A DNA stretch of 64,000 nt from Panax quinquefolius (GCA_020205615.1 CM035171.1:6623601-6687600); one strand, 5' to 3'. Shown: positions 45,031-55,890, counted from the first letter of the stretch. The notes: generated by a model not told the origin, from the letters alone. A program made the numbers and translations.

Positions 45031-47665
45031 TGTGAGACCCTATATTTTATCAATAAAGATTTAAATTTTGTCAAAATAATTTTTAATATTATGGTGTGAA
45101 TTTGAGATAATATTATAGTTGTGGGTAGTATTTATAAATTTTGCAAAGTATGCAAGTTGTTATAAAATATTCGTTTGGTGGGAATATTCTTTTTGTTAAG
45201 GAATATTAAATAAACTACTCAATCATTGGTGGACCCTACAATGTAATTATTGCCGGATTGAGAAAACGACAAAAATATTTTATAAAAATAACGGCGGAGG
45301 TGTTACCGTTAAAAAGCGTTGAACTACCCGGTGGTAAAAGAAATACGATGTCTGGCGTGGTTGCGTAGTAGCAGCGCACGATATTGATTATTGATGCTTT
45401 ACGTGAGAAGTCACTCAATTTTATGCTCAATTATTACTACTGAATTGCCGTGCATCATATCTCTTATATTATTGATTCAATTATTGTCACACAGATTCAT
45501 CTCATATAATATGTTATAGTATTAAATCAATAATTGAGACGACAAGTTATAAATGATTAATAATTGTTGAAAGATTAAATATGTGTTGATTAAAATAAAA
45601 TGATTTGTGGTAATATTTATTCAATCCTTGATGTATATAAAGAGTCTCATTATGAGACATTTGTGGTAAGTTTGATTATTTTATGGGGGCCATATGTTAT
45701 CATCTAAGAGTCTCTTCGTCGAATAGTAATTATCTTCGTCAATAGTAATTACCTTCGTCAATAAGAATTACCTTTGTGAATAGTAATTACCTTCGTTAAT
45801 AGTAATTACCTTTGTGAATAGTAATTACCTTCACAATAGTAATTACCATTACAAAAGCGCCGAACCACTTGTCGTTTCACATTACAGCGTCGAACCACTT
45901 GTCGTTTCACATTACAAGCGTCGAAACCATTTTTCTTTCACATCACCAAATACAAGCCACTTGCCTTTTCACATGGCGGTACTTAAGCTAGAAATCTTCT
46001 ATAAATAGAGGCCTAGTGCTTCATTATTTTTCACGAATTCAATCGAAACTCTAGAGAGAAAACTATAGAGAGAAAGAAGAAAAGTATTCGCTACTTCACC
46101 TTGCCAATATTCAGGTTCTTCTAAGGTAGGAAATATTATTTGTTGTACCTGTAAGGGGTGTTATTCTTTCTTATTCATGAAGAGAATCTGTTATTCCATT
46201 GCTTATTATTCGTTGGAATAACTTTTAAAAAGTGGTATACCCTATACATAACTCGTATCACGGCGATACCCTATACTTGGTGAAATCCTTATATTATTCC
46301 ATTCTTATTTATTCTGGCTGAATAACTCATATCTGCAGAATCCCCTATACTTGGTGATCTCCTTCATTATTCCATTCTTTATTATTCTCGTTGAATATCC
46401 ATCGCGTGTGTTTTACACCGACTGGTTCCATTGTTTATTATTCGCATTTATTATTACATTGGAATATTTTGTGCATGTTTTTACACCTGGACTGGTTCCA
46501 TTGTTTATTATTCAAAGATTTATTATTCATTGGATCATCCTGCATGCGGTGTGAATTTCACCGACTGGTTCCGTTATTATTATTCATTGGAATAACTTTG
46601 CCATGCTAAGTCTGCATGCATGGTGATTTCTTTTGTTATTCCATTCTTTATTATACCCAGTTGGTTAAATCTTTGATTTATATACTCTATGAAATTAGTG
46701 GAATATCCTTGATATTTAAGCTTTCATCCAAGATCTTTTCATGAAATATTCTTCCGATCATTCTTGAATTTTACTCTACAAAATGAAGATCATTTTGACA
46801 ATTTGGGCGTTAATAATTCTGGATAAAATAATTCTTGAACTTGTTTTATTGAATTATTATGTCATTGTCATCATCCTCATGTTATATTATGTTATCTTCT
46901 GACTTACGTGTATAGATGAACTTAGTATGATTATGACCATGGATTATTCGGTATAATCATGGCTTGTTATAAATGATGTGATAAAAGTCCTCAAATGGTG
47001 GCATGTAATGCGTGATGGATAGTTTTGGTATGATTATGACCGGGGGTGATTCGATAGTCATGACCATTGATAATTTGATGAATATCCTTGTCAGTAGTAG
47101 TGTGGGGGTGATTCGATGATGTGGATTATTTATTAAAGTTTGAGTCTCAAATTTATATAAAATGATGAAAAACCTTTTAAAACCTAAAAGATAGTAGACT
47201 TTATTCTCTACTTGACTCTTTTAATGGATTGCTTATTCCGTCACTGCAGCTTAAACTTGTTGTCTATTGTATTTTATCGGTTTAACACTCGTTGAAGGCT
47301 AATGATAAATTATTCGCATTATCTTAGTCATAATATTTCTTCTTTGGGCTAGTTGAGCTCACCCTTTCTTTCACTATTCTCTTCTTGAAATAAGAACATA
47401 ATTTGGGGCGAGTCGGGAGCGGAGTAATGGTCCGAGGATAGCATTAGTAGTCCTCACTATTACGTGAAATAGTGTGATAATAGTAGTAATGAGGACTCTT
47501 TTTGAGTTTGTATAATATCTAGTAGAGACAATATTTGTATTCAAACTCACGATTTATGTCGTATTATTTACGGCAGCTTATATTAGTAAGTTGTATTTGA
47601 ATTTATGTACCATGTAAGTGGCGACCCAAGATGGGTGACGTATACCTATTTTTGGGGGCGTCACA
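45031..47665 (+). repeat. LTR3 of composite
   Basis: 2635 bp, TGTGAGACCCTATATTTTAT to GGGGGCGTCACA, complete A-type LTR and the reference for the deletion in LTR1. TAGTAATTACC repeats at 45715-45850, TATA box at 46000, stem-loop repeats at 46190-46660. Followed at once by ACCCT. Confidence 0.92.
46000..46007 (+). promoter_or_regulatory. TATA box of LTR3
   Basis: TATAAATA before GAGGCCTAGTGCTTCATT and an AGAGAGAAA-rich start region. It points toward the BAHD gene about 2.2 kb away, so read-through is possible in principle. Confidence 0.62.
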
Positions 47666-47719
47666 ACCCTTATTATTAATTGTTATATTTCTATTTTCTA
47701 TGCATATTTATGGAACATA

Positions 47720-47971
47720 CTCCCTCCGTTCCCACAATAAAAATCATTATTACTAATTTGGGTTGTCCCATGTTAAATGTCCACTTTCCTTTAATAACCA
47801 AATTTTTACACATTTTTTCCTATTATGCCCGTAACATTAAATATCTCATACTTTTTTTATTCTAATTCTCTCTCCATATTTAATGACATAATTATGGACA
47901 ATTTTTTTATTTTATTCCTTCTTAATATGCGTGAAAAGTCCACCATGACTTTTATCCTGGGACGGAGGGAG
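47720..47971. mobile_element. Stowaway-like MITE 1
   Basis: 252 bp with inverted ends CTCCCTCCGTTCCCA and TGGGACGGAGGGAG, flanked by TA at 47718-47719 and 47972-47973. These ends and the TA duplication are those of Tc1/mariner-derived Stowaway MITEs of plants. No coding capacity. It lies about 195 bp upstream of the BAHD start codon and shares its interior with the MITE at 59614. Confidence 0.93.
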
Positions 47972-47973
47972 TA

Positions 47974-48166
47974 ACTAGTAATGTGCAAAAAACTATGCAA
48001 TTAAATGAGAATTTAAATACGGACAATTTTGTCAATTTATCATATTTCTTAATATGCTCAAAAAGTCAACTTAAATAACGAAAGTACAGAAGACCATAAT
48101 TACGAAAATAGCAATTGTTTTTCCGATCCCTATTTAATTAAGAATTAGCAGTGAGATTGGAATGCA
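47974..48166 (+). promoter_or_regulatory. BAHD gene upstream region
   Basis: 193 bp between the MITE and the start codon. TATTTAATTA at 48131 is TATA-like but only about 35 bp before the ATG, so the leader would be very short if it is used. No other element is clear. The MITE therefore probably lies in or next to the promoter. Confidence 0.4.
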
Positions 48167-48185
48167 ATGGGTGCAACCAACATGA
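48162..48185 (+). CDS. Seven-codon upstream ORF overlapping the BAHD start
   Basis: ATG at 48162 opens a frame of seven codons ending at TGA 48183-48185, in another frame than the gene and spanning its first ATG. If the mRNA starts upstream, scanning ribosomes would meet this ATG first. The context of the gene ATG (GCAATGG) is stronger. Function is unproven. Confidence 0.3.
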   Translation: MQWVQPT

Positions 48186-49588
48186 TGGTGAGCGTCCTTG
48201 AGCAATGCCGAATCTCACCACCACCAGGTGCCGTTGCTGACACCTCTTTACCGCTCACATTTTTCGACATAAAATGGCTTATGGTTCCTCCGGTTCACCG
48301 CCTTCTTTTCTACGGTTTACCCAACTCTAAAACCGACTTCACCCAAACACTTGTTCCAAATCTCAAAAATTCGTTATCCCTAGCTCTTAAACACTACTTT
48401 CCATTAGCCGGTAACTCCATAATCCCCTCAACAAGTCTTTCTAGCAGCAGCCCCCAAATTCGTTACCTAAATGGGGACTCGGTTTCACTAACAGTTGCCG
48501 AGTGCACTAGTAAAGATTTCAATCATTTAGCAGGGAATCACGCTCGAGATGTCAATGAATTATTTCCTCTTGTTCCTCAACTTCCACCCGGAACCTCCGT
48601 GGGAGGCTGCGTTGTATCTCCACTCTTCGCTGTTCAGGTGACCTTTTTTCCCAACCATGGCACAACTGTCGGATTTACAATTTCCCACGTCGCTGCCGAT
48701 GGAAAAAGTATGTGCAATTTCATCCGGGCATGGGCTTCAATCGCCAAACAACTATGCAGCACCGGAGATAATAAAGATGAGGCATCATCCGTATTGTTCC
48801 CGGTTCCATTTTATGATAGGAGTGTGATCAAAGATCCCAAGGGGATAACTAACATTTTATGGAGCCATTATTTAAAGATAAAAATAAAGCAGCAGGAGAA
48901 TTTTCAACCTCAACCTCAACCTCAACCAGAACCAGCTGCTGAGCCACAGCTTGTTCAAGCCACAATTGTCATGTATCGATCCGATATTCAAGATCTCAAG
49001 AACTTGGTGTTAACCAAACTGCCAATATTAGCACACGTCTCATCTTTTACGGTGGTATGTGCTTATCTATGGTCCTGTATGGCAAAAGCACGCGTGGCTA
49101 TTGGCCAGGAGGTGCGCGATGAAAATGAAGAAGAGAATTTCGCATTTGTGATGGATTGTCGCGCTCGTTTGGATCCACCCTTACCTGATACTTACTTTGG
49201 GAATTGCTTAGTGGGTTGTTCGGCAACCCGAAAGAGCGCGGAATTAGTAGGAGAGGAAGGGATTGTGGCGGCAGCTGAAGGGATAGGAGAGACTATTCAT
49301 AGAAAGGTAAATAATGAGGAGGGAGGAGTCTTGAAAGACGCAAAGTTGTGGTACGCCGGCTTTGAAACGATCACGACGCAGAAGGCTTTTATCATTGCTG
49401 GATCACCGAAGTTTGATTATTATAGTACAGATTTTGGGTGGGGGACACCAAAAAAGCTTGAAGTTGTTTCCCAGAAATGTTCCCTGAATTCGGAAGGAGA
49501 TGTGGAAATTGGAGTGTGCTTCCCTAAGAATTTGGTCGAAGCTTTCACTAATATCTTCGCCAAAGGACTAGTTAAGGTGAAACCTTGA
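48167..49588 (+). CDS. BAHD acyltransferase, phenolic glucoside malonyltransferase-like
   Basis: An intact, intronless frame of 473 codons, within the usual 430-480 of the family. Enzymes of this family transfer an acyl group from acyl-CoA to a hydroxyl or amine in the cytosol. The catalytic HxxxDG motif is HVAADG at residues 174-179 and the structural DFGWG is at 422-426. VLEQCRISPPPG (10-21), LTFFDIKWL (30-38) and YFGNC (343-347) are typical of the anthocyanin and phenolic-glucoside malonyltransferase clade, so malonyl-CoA and a glycoside are the likely substrates, by family inference. A QP repeat at 247-256 lies in the loop joining the two domains. The start at 48167 has a good context, but Met6 and Met7 are also possible because family members usually begin close to the VLEQ block. 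It is the only intact protein gene here and sits in a 2.9-kb gap between transposon blocks. Confidence 0.95.
   Translation: MGATNMMVSVLEQCRISPPPGAVADTSLPLTFFDIKWLMVPPVHRLLFYGLPNSKTDFTQTLVPNLKNSLSLALKHYFPLAGNSIIPSTSLSSSSPQIRYLNGDSVSLTVAECTSKDFNHLAGNHARDVNELFPLVPQLPPGTSVGGCVVSPLFAVQVTFFPNHGTTVGFTISHVAADGKSMCNFIRAWASIAKQLCSTGDNKDEASSVLFPVPFYDRSVIKDPKGITNILWSHYLKIKIKQQENFQPQPQPQPEPAAEPQLVQATIVMYRSDIQDLKNLVLTKLPILAHVSSFTVVCAYLWSCMAKARVAIGQEVRDENEEENFAFVMDCRARLDPPLPDTYFGNCLVGCSATRKSAELVGEEGIVAAAEGIGETIHRKVNNEEGGVLKDAKLWYAGFETITTQKAFIIAGSPKFDYYSTDFGWGTPKKLEVVSQKCSLNSEGDVEIGVCFPKNLVEAFTNIFAKGLVKVKP
48905..48934 (+). repeat. CAACCT hexanucleotide repeat inside the BAHD gene
   Basis: Three CAACCT units, then CAACCAGAACCA. 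It encodes QPQPQPQPEP. Unit changes keep the frame, so length variation between alleles is plausible. Confidence 0.85.
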
Positions 49589-50604
49589 TTAATTAGCTTA
49601 GAAGAATGTTGCTTTTTCTAAGCTAAAGCCAGAGAAGTTCTCAAATCTTAATTTTAATATTACTCCGTATATTATTATGATCATCCTAGTCCATTAATTA
49701 AACAGTTACTGTGTTTTCTAAACTAGTAGTTGGCCTTGTCCTGCGCCAGCAGCTTTAATTTCCTTGGGGATACAAATTTTCTTTTTCTTTTCTTTATGAT
49801 CACAATCATAAATAAAATATCAGTTTCCTATTTTTACTTTTATGTGTTCTCTCTATAGACTTTCACTCTTTAAAAGATTTGCACTTTTGTGTTATTCATT
49901 AGTTGCAGACTTGTACACGCTACTCTCTTGAAAGGGATATCAAAATATTTTGAATTGAAGTTAAAAAACTCACGTTTAATGCATAATTATTACTACAATT
50001 TTTTTACTTCAAAATAAAAATCTGAACATAGATAACTAAAAAACATTAAAAATCTAAATCATAATAAAATATGTACAAAAATTTAATTAAAGAATAAAAT
50101 TTAAAAAAAATGAAATTTATCATTAAAATAAATAATTTTGAAAAAAAGACCAAAATATTAACATTTTAAAAAAATAACATGTTAAATCGAAAGTAATATT
50201 ACTTATTTTATTCAAATTGTTATATAAAAAATAGATATAAAATTTAAGAATGAATAATAAGATTTCGGGCTTTGGACGGAGTATACGATTAGACCTAGCG
50301 AAATGGATAAGCATATTGGGATTGCAAAACCCATTAACTTTTTCTCCATTGATATGGGTTATTTCTGAAACTGTATAGTTATTAGATATTCAGATCCAGT
50401 TAATTTGGAAATGGACATAAAAAATTATCAAGCGTTTCTTTTATAGGTGAATCCAAAAGGTTGGGAGTTCAGTTTTATTGATCAGGGTTTTCTTTTATTT
50501 AATTTTTTCTTTAATTTAGGTTTGTTTTAATTTTTTCAATTATTTTAAATTAATTTTTATTTTCTTTTACCTTTGTTTGGCTTTTGAGAATCCTAAGAGA
50601 AAGA
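49589..50604 (+). other. BAHD 3' flank
   Basis: AT-rich, no coding frame supported. A possible polyadenylation signal AATAAA is at 49811-49816, about 220 bp after the stop codon. From 50170 on it contains one copy of a sequence also found at 58866. Confidence 0.5.
50170..50308 (+). repeat. Duplicated flank sequence, left copy
   Basis: About 139 bp matching 58866-59005 with only a few differences, including ATTTCGGGCTTTG and ACGGAGTATACGATTAGACC. The two copies lie in the same direction on either side of the element 50610-58790. Outside this stretch the similarity stops. Confidence 0.8.
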
Positions 50605-50609
50605 TTTTT
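50605..50609. other. Target site duplication TTTTT, left
   Basis: Five T before the LTR start TGTGAG, matching five T after the 3' LTR at 58791-58795. T-runs are common here, so it is weaker evidence than a mixed sequence. Confidence 0.65.
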
Positions 50610-53032
50610 TGTGAGACCCCAGATTTTATCAATAAAGATTTAAATTTTGTCGAAATAATTTTTAATATTATGGTGTGAATTTGAGATAATATTATAGTTG
50701 TGGGTAGTATTTATAAATTTTGCAAAGTATGCAAGTGGTTATATATATATTCGATTGGTCTGGGAATATTCGGTTTAGCGGGAATATTCGTGCAACAACT
50801 ACCAATCATTGGTGGACCCTAGCGAAATTATTATCGGATTGAGAAAACGACAAAAATATTTTATTGAAATAACGGCGGAAGTTTTACTGCTTGATCTTGT
50901 TGAACTACTCGGTAGTAAAAGTACGATGTCGTGTGGTTGCATAGTAGCATTACCGTGATTGATTATCGATCTTTATGTGAAAGTCACTCGGTTTTGATTC
51001 CATTATTGTCGATTAATAATATGAATTATTATAGTGATAATGACGTTTTGTTTTATTCAGTATTATTAACGTAATAAAAGCGAAACATCTTTTATATAAA
51101 ATGCGAATCTTTATTAAAGTTATTCTACAAATAGAATATATTATATTTTATTATAGTGTATTATGCATAGTGTTTTTTGCATATAAGAAAATGTTTTTAT
51201 ATAAATAGAATATATGATATTTTATTTAAAAGATTTTGCTTTAAATATGGACCATAGTCATTAAAGTAAATCAATCTAGACTGCTCATGGATTAATTACT
51301 ATGCATTCTATTTTCCTATAAATGTGAAGCTCATTCCTTCATTATTTTCTTTACTTAATTCAATTCACCGGAACTCTGTAGAGAGAAATTATAGAGAGAA
51401 GCTATAGAGAGAAAATCTATAGAGGAAAAGAAGAAGAGTATTCTCGTACTTCACTACTTTGATATCCAAAGTGTCTTTTACTAGTAGGGATATTATTTGT
51501 TGTACCGTAAGGGGTATTATTCTTTCTTATTCATGAAGAGAACTTACATTATTCCATTCATTATTATTCTATTGGAATAACTCAGTAAAAAAGTGGCATA
51601 CCCTATACATAACTTTGTGTACACTGCAGCATACCCTATACTTGGTGAAATCCTTATATTATTCCATTATTATTTATTACATTAATAATAACTTTGTATC
51701 TGCTGAATCCCCTATACTTGGTGATCTTCTTCATTATTCCATTCTTTATTATTCTGCTTGGAATATCATATACGTGTGTTTTACACCGACCGGTTCCATT
51801 GTTTATTATTCCGCATTTATTATTACTTTGGAATATCCATGTCATGTGTTTTACACCGGACCGGTTCCATTGTTTATTATTCAAAGATTTATTATTACAT
51901 TGGATCATCCATGCTTGCGCGTGAATTTCACCGACCGTTCCGTTATTATTATTACATTGGAATAACTCGCTACATCTGCAATCGCATGCATGGTGATTTC
52001 TTTTGTTATTCCATTCTTTATTATACCCAAATGGTTAAAACTTTGACTTCTATACTCCATGAAATTAGTAGAATATCCTCGATATTTGCGTTTCATCCAA
52101 AGATCTTTTCATGGAAATATTCTTCCGAGCATTCTTGAATTTTACTCTACAAAGAAGTATCATGTTGATAACTTGACGTTATTGGTTCTTGGATTAATTA
52201 ATTCTTGAACTTGTTTTATTGAATTATTATGTCATTGTCATCATCCTCATGTTATGTTATGTTGAAAGTTATCTATGTCTTACGTGCATAGATGAACTTG
52301 GTATGATTATGACCGAGGATCATTCGGTATAATCACGACTGCTATAAATGATGTGACAAAAAAGTCCTCGATTGGCTGTAATGCAAGTTGATGGATAATT
52401 TTGGTATGATTATGACCAGGGGTGATTCGGTATAGTCATGAACATTGATAATTTGATGAAAATCATTGGCCGTGTAGTACGGGGATGATTAGATGTGGTG
52501 GTTTATTTATTGTCGAGTCTCAACGATAAAAATTGATGAAAACCTTTTAAAACCTAAAAGATAGTAGACTTTATTTTCTACTCGACTTTTTAATGGATTG
52601 CATATTCCATCTGCAGCTTAAACCGGTTGTCTATTGTATTTTATCGGTTTAACATCATTGAAGGCTAATGATAATTTATTCTCGCATTATCTTAGTCATA
52701 ATATTTCTTCTCGGGCTAGTTGAGCTCACCTTTTTTTTCACCGTTTCTTCGTAAAAAATGAGAACATAGGCGGACGACGAGTCGGGAACCGGAGTAATGG
52801 TCCGAGAGGATAGCATTAGTAGTCCTCACTATTCGTGAAATAGTGTGATAATAGTTGTAATGAGGACTCTTTTTGAGTTTGTATAATATCTAGTAGACAA
52901 TATTTGTATTCAAACTCACGCTTTATGTCGTATTGTATACCTACGCTTATATTAGTAAGTTGTATTTGAATTTATGTACCATGTAAGTGGCGACCCAAGA
53001 TGGGTGACGATAGCTAATTTTGGGGCGTCACA
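50610..53032 (+). repeat. 5' LTR of element 50610-58790
   Basis: 2423 bp, TGTGAGACCCCAGATTTTAT to TGGGGCGTCACA. B-type U3 with ATAATGACGTTTTGTTTTAT. TATA-like box at 51317 and stem-loop repeats at about 51540-52030. Confidence 0.92.
51317..51324 (+). promoter_or_regulatory. TATA-like box of LTR
   Basis: TATAAATG, followed by the TATAGAGAGAAGCTATAGAG start region. Confidence 0.58.
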
Positions 53033-53033
53033 A

Positions 53034-53046
53034 TTGGTATCGAGCT
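53034..53046 (+). other. Primer binding site
   Basis: TTGGTATCGAGCT, the Met-tRNA site with CAG reduced to C-G, one base after the LTR. Confidence 0.78.
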
Positions 53047-53216
53047 TAGGATATGATCCCCGTTGAGATGTGAGATAAGAACTAGGAGGGGAGAGACGGG
53101 AATTCCTTCGCTAGTATGACCTACCTAAATTTATTTGGTATTTAATTGGTCGGTCAGAGTATAGGGATAATAGGTGATATGTTAATTAACCCTTGTTTTT
53201 GTGACAGTGTTTGAGA

Positions 53217-53600
53217 ATGACATCTGAAAATGCTGAGATAAGCAATGAAGCACATGAGAATGTTGATTCAGCTCAAACAAAAGGTAACGACCAACAACAC
53301 GATAATAATCATACTGGTGGCAACGACTATCAGAACAATGATAACCATCGTGGGGGAAATTATCATGCTAAGAATGGTAACCACTTCGGTGGTAATCAAG
53401 GCAAAGATAATAGAAGTGGAAATTGCAAGAAGAGAAGGTCATTTAGCTCAATTTTGTTGTGCACCAAAGTCAAGTCTAGCTGGGACGGTGGCACCAAAGG
53501 TGGATATGGACAAAACAAAGTCGTTGGTTTTAGGAAGTGCATTTTTCATGACTTCTCAAAAAGCGAGTAAACCGAACGAAGTTAGCACGGGTTAGTTAAT
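53217..53600 (+). pseudogene. gag: gag without central domain
   Basis: ATG 53217 gives MTSENAEISNEAHENVDSAQ, the usual start, and then passes straight into a linker rich in Asn, His and Gly (NDQQHDNNHTGGNDYQNND). In the next frame REGHLAQFC, the second zinc knuckle, follows, then an SxxKPNEVSTG segment leading to the protease. The whole retrotransposon gag domain and the first knuckle are absent, as in 9964-18230. Such a protein could bind RNA weakly but not assemble a particle alone. Confidence 0.8.
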
Positions 53601-53985
53601 TATAAATTGCGAAGTCTATACCGTGTTAGATACCAGTTCTACCCACTCTTTTATTTCACCTAGTTGTGTTCAACGTTTAAATTTGACTCCGAAGAAGTTA
53701 AACTTTGACTTATTGGTTGAAACTTCGTTAGTAGGAGCCTTCGCTATCGCTTACTATTTTTAAATCTTGTTTGATTCAAATAAACATTTTCACGTTACAC
53801 GTCGATCTTATCTTTTGAAAATATTTGCCTTTGATGTGATTTTAGGAATCAATTGGTTAACTACTCATCATGCTTTTTCGTAAGGTTGTTAGCTTTTATA
53901 TTCATAACCAACTTGTTGTGCGAATTCAAGTAACCAAACTACTAAAGTCAATTATTGTCATATCAAGCCATAAGTAAAGAGCCCC
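53601..53985 (+). pseudogene. Aspartic protease, element 50610-58790
   Basis: Active-site stretch GATACCAGTTCTACC (DTSST, Gly replaced by Ser) and the FAFDVILGINWLTTHH part, separated by shifts. Stops before any RT palm. Confidence 0.75.
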
Positions 53986-54179
53986 GAACCTTTCGTTGTT
54001 GACTTCCTTGTGTGGAATGCACCGAAGCCAGACTTTCTGTAGGCAACATCGTGAATGAAGATGGCAAGTTTATAGGTATCATTGTGAGGTGCTATCTAGG
54101 TTAAGGGATAGAAGTCACAGTTGGTATCAATGTGACGTACTATCCAAGTCTTGGATGAGAGTCACAGTTTTGAATGATA

Positions 54180-54310
54180 TTTCTATTATTAATAAATTTC
54201 TTGGGGTATTCTTGAAGAATTCCTAGCCTACCCTAGAGCGTGAAATCGAATTTTGTATTGACCCCAGTACAAAACCCATTTCTTAAACCCTCAAATATTT
54301 CTTCAACTAA
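54180..54310 (+). pseudogene. Relic of the RT N-terminus
   Basis: A reading with EREIEFCIDP at about 54235-54265 shows the same RT entry segment as the other copies. Confidence 0.68.
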
Positions 54311-55590
54311 AATGAACAGTTTACGTGGTTTATGATGAAAGTCATAATAAAAGCATTGGACTAATGAAAATCATGGGTATATGAAGTATTAGTAAGTTTT
54401 ATGATGAGTTATGTTGGTTAGTATGTGAAAACATGAAAGTTTCTTAGAAATCACAAAGAGTTGAAAATCAGATTTTGGTGAAAAACGTAACATGAAATTC
54501 AATAGACCATATCTCCTATTATATTTTGAATTTTTGAATGTGGTCAAGTCCTAGAGTTAGATCTATGAGTTACCTAACTAATCCAAGTGGAATTACTGGA
54601 AAAGGTGTTGTAGATTTTTGTGTGGACTGATTTTAGCAAAGGAGTGCAAAGCTGCAAAAACCAAAAAAGCTGCTGCCATAATTTTAGAGGGCTGTTTCTG
54701 GCCACTTAAATTATGAGAAAAATTCTGGCCTTTTGGGACATGAAGGTATATGGTATAAAGTACCTCCTGTCCAAAAATGAGCTCATTCTGGACTTAAAAT
54801 GAGCAAGTTATGACTATTTCAATATTTAGATTTTTCGACGAAAAATGCTATAACCGGAGTTCTATAACTCCGATGACCATAAAATTTAAACTGGAAGCTC
54901 ACGTTAACATGGGTAAGGTCCTGTCAAGATTTGGGAATTTTTGGAGTTAAACTTGAGGTAGCTAATTTCTTAAGGAATTAATTAGAAATTGATTTTGAAA
55001 AATAGTAAATGAATTTTAAAATTCCGAGAAAATATATTTTCATTATGGGACTATATTATGCTAAATCCCAGAAAAGAAATATTTTTGGGACTGATTTGGT
55101 ATTTTCATGAAAATAGTTTAATTACTGAACATATGAGTTAAATATGTTATGTGAAATAACAAAGTTGAAAATATGATTTTATGGCTAGAGAATCCTATAT
55201 AGAGTATATGCATATTTTTTGTTTGAGGATTTGATAATTGGTGATGATATCTTATGAGTATGGCATTTTGAATGATTAAATGCATTATATGGTAAAAGCG
55301 TAAACAATTGAGATAAATTGTTTATAAATTTAAGAAGTGATTAAAATATTATTATAATATTAATGATATTAGATTATGAGATTATTAAGTGATTGATAAC
55401 ATGGGGATATTCTTGAATCTCGGATAAATTATATTATAAATGTTTAATATTTATCCTTTATCTCATTTGATTGATTCTTTATATCATTATCCTCATGCTT
55501 ATATTGTGTTGAAAGTCATCATGGCTCATAAGTAGTATAGATGGACTTGGTATGATTATGATCAGGATTGTTCGTATAAATCATAACCGT
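54311..55590 (+). other. Conserved 3' non-coding region
   Basis: Third plus-strand copy of 8041-9317, no coding frame supported. Confidence 0.72.
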
Positions 55591-55890
55591 AATTGAAAAC
55601 ACGATTATCTTTGGTAGTAGTTCATGGATAATTTGTGGTGTACTAATGAATGATATCTTATCTTTGGTAGTAGTGCATGGATAATTTGTGGTCGTGATAC
55701 TAATGAATACACGATTATCTTTGGTCAGTAGTGCATGGATAATTTGTGGTCGTGATACTAATGAATACACGATTATCTTTGGCCGTAGTGCATGGATAAT
55801 TTGTGGTCGTGATACTAATGAATACACGATTATCTTTGGCAGTAGTAGTGGATGGATAATTTGTGGTCGTGATACTAATGAATATCCTCG
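55591..55890 (+). repeat. 57-bp minisatellite, 5 units
   Basis: Shorter array than in the composite (about 11 units), same unit and same place. Confidence 0.88.

Larger units (their letters stand above)
5004..47665 (+). mobile_element. Three-LTR tandem family-1 retrotransposon with nested insertions
   Basis: One insertion, flanked by the 5-bp duplication ACCCT, with the order LTR1 (5004-5929), internal region 1 (5930-18677), middle LTR (18678-18776 plus 28188-30789), internal region 2 (30790-45030) and LTR3 (45031-47665). All three LTRs are of the same A type. Removing the nested elements at 9964-18230, 18777-28187 and 30861-40621, the two internal regions are about 4476 and 4475 bp and hold the same parts in the same order: primer site, leader, gag, protease, RT relic, non-coding region, minisatellite, polypurine tract. 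The simplest origin is unequal recombination between the LTRs of two copies of a single insertion. No RT, RNase H or integrase is encoded, so movement would need a helper. Confidence 0.88.
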
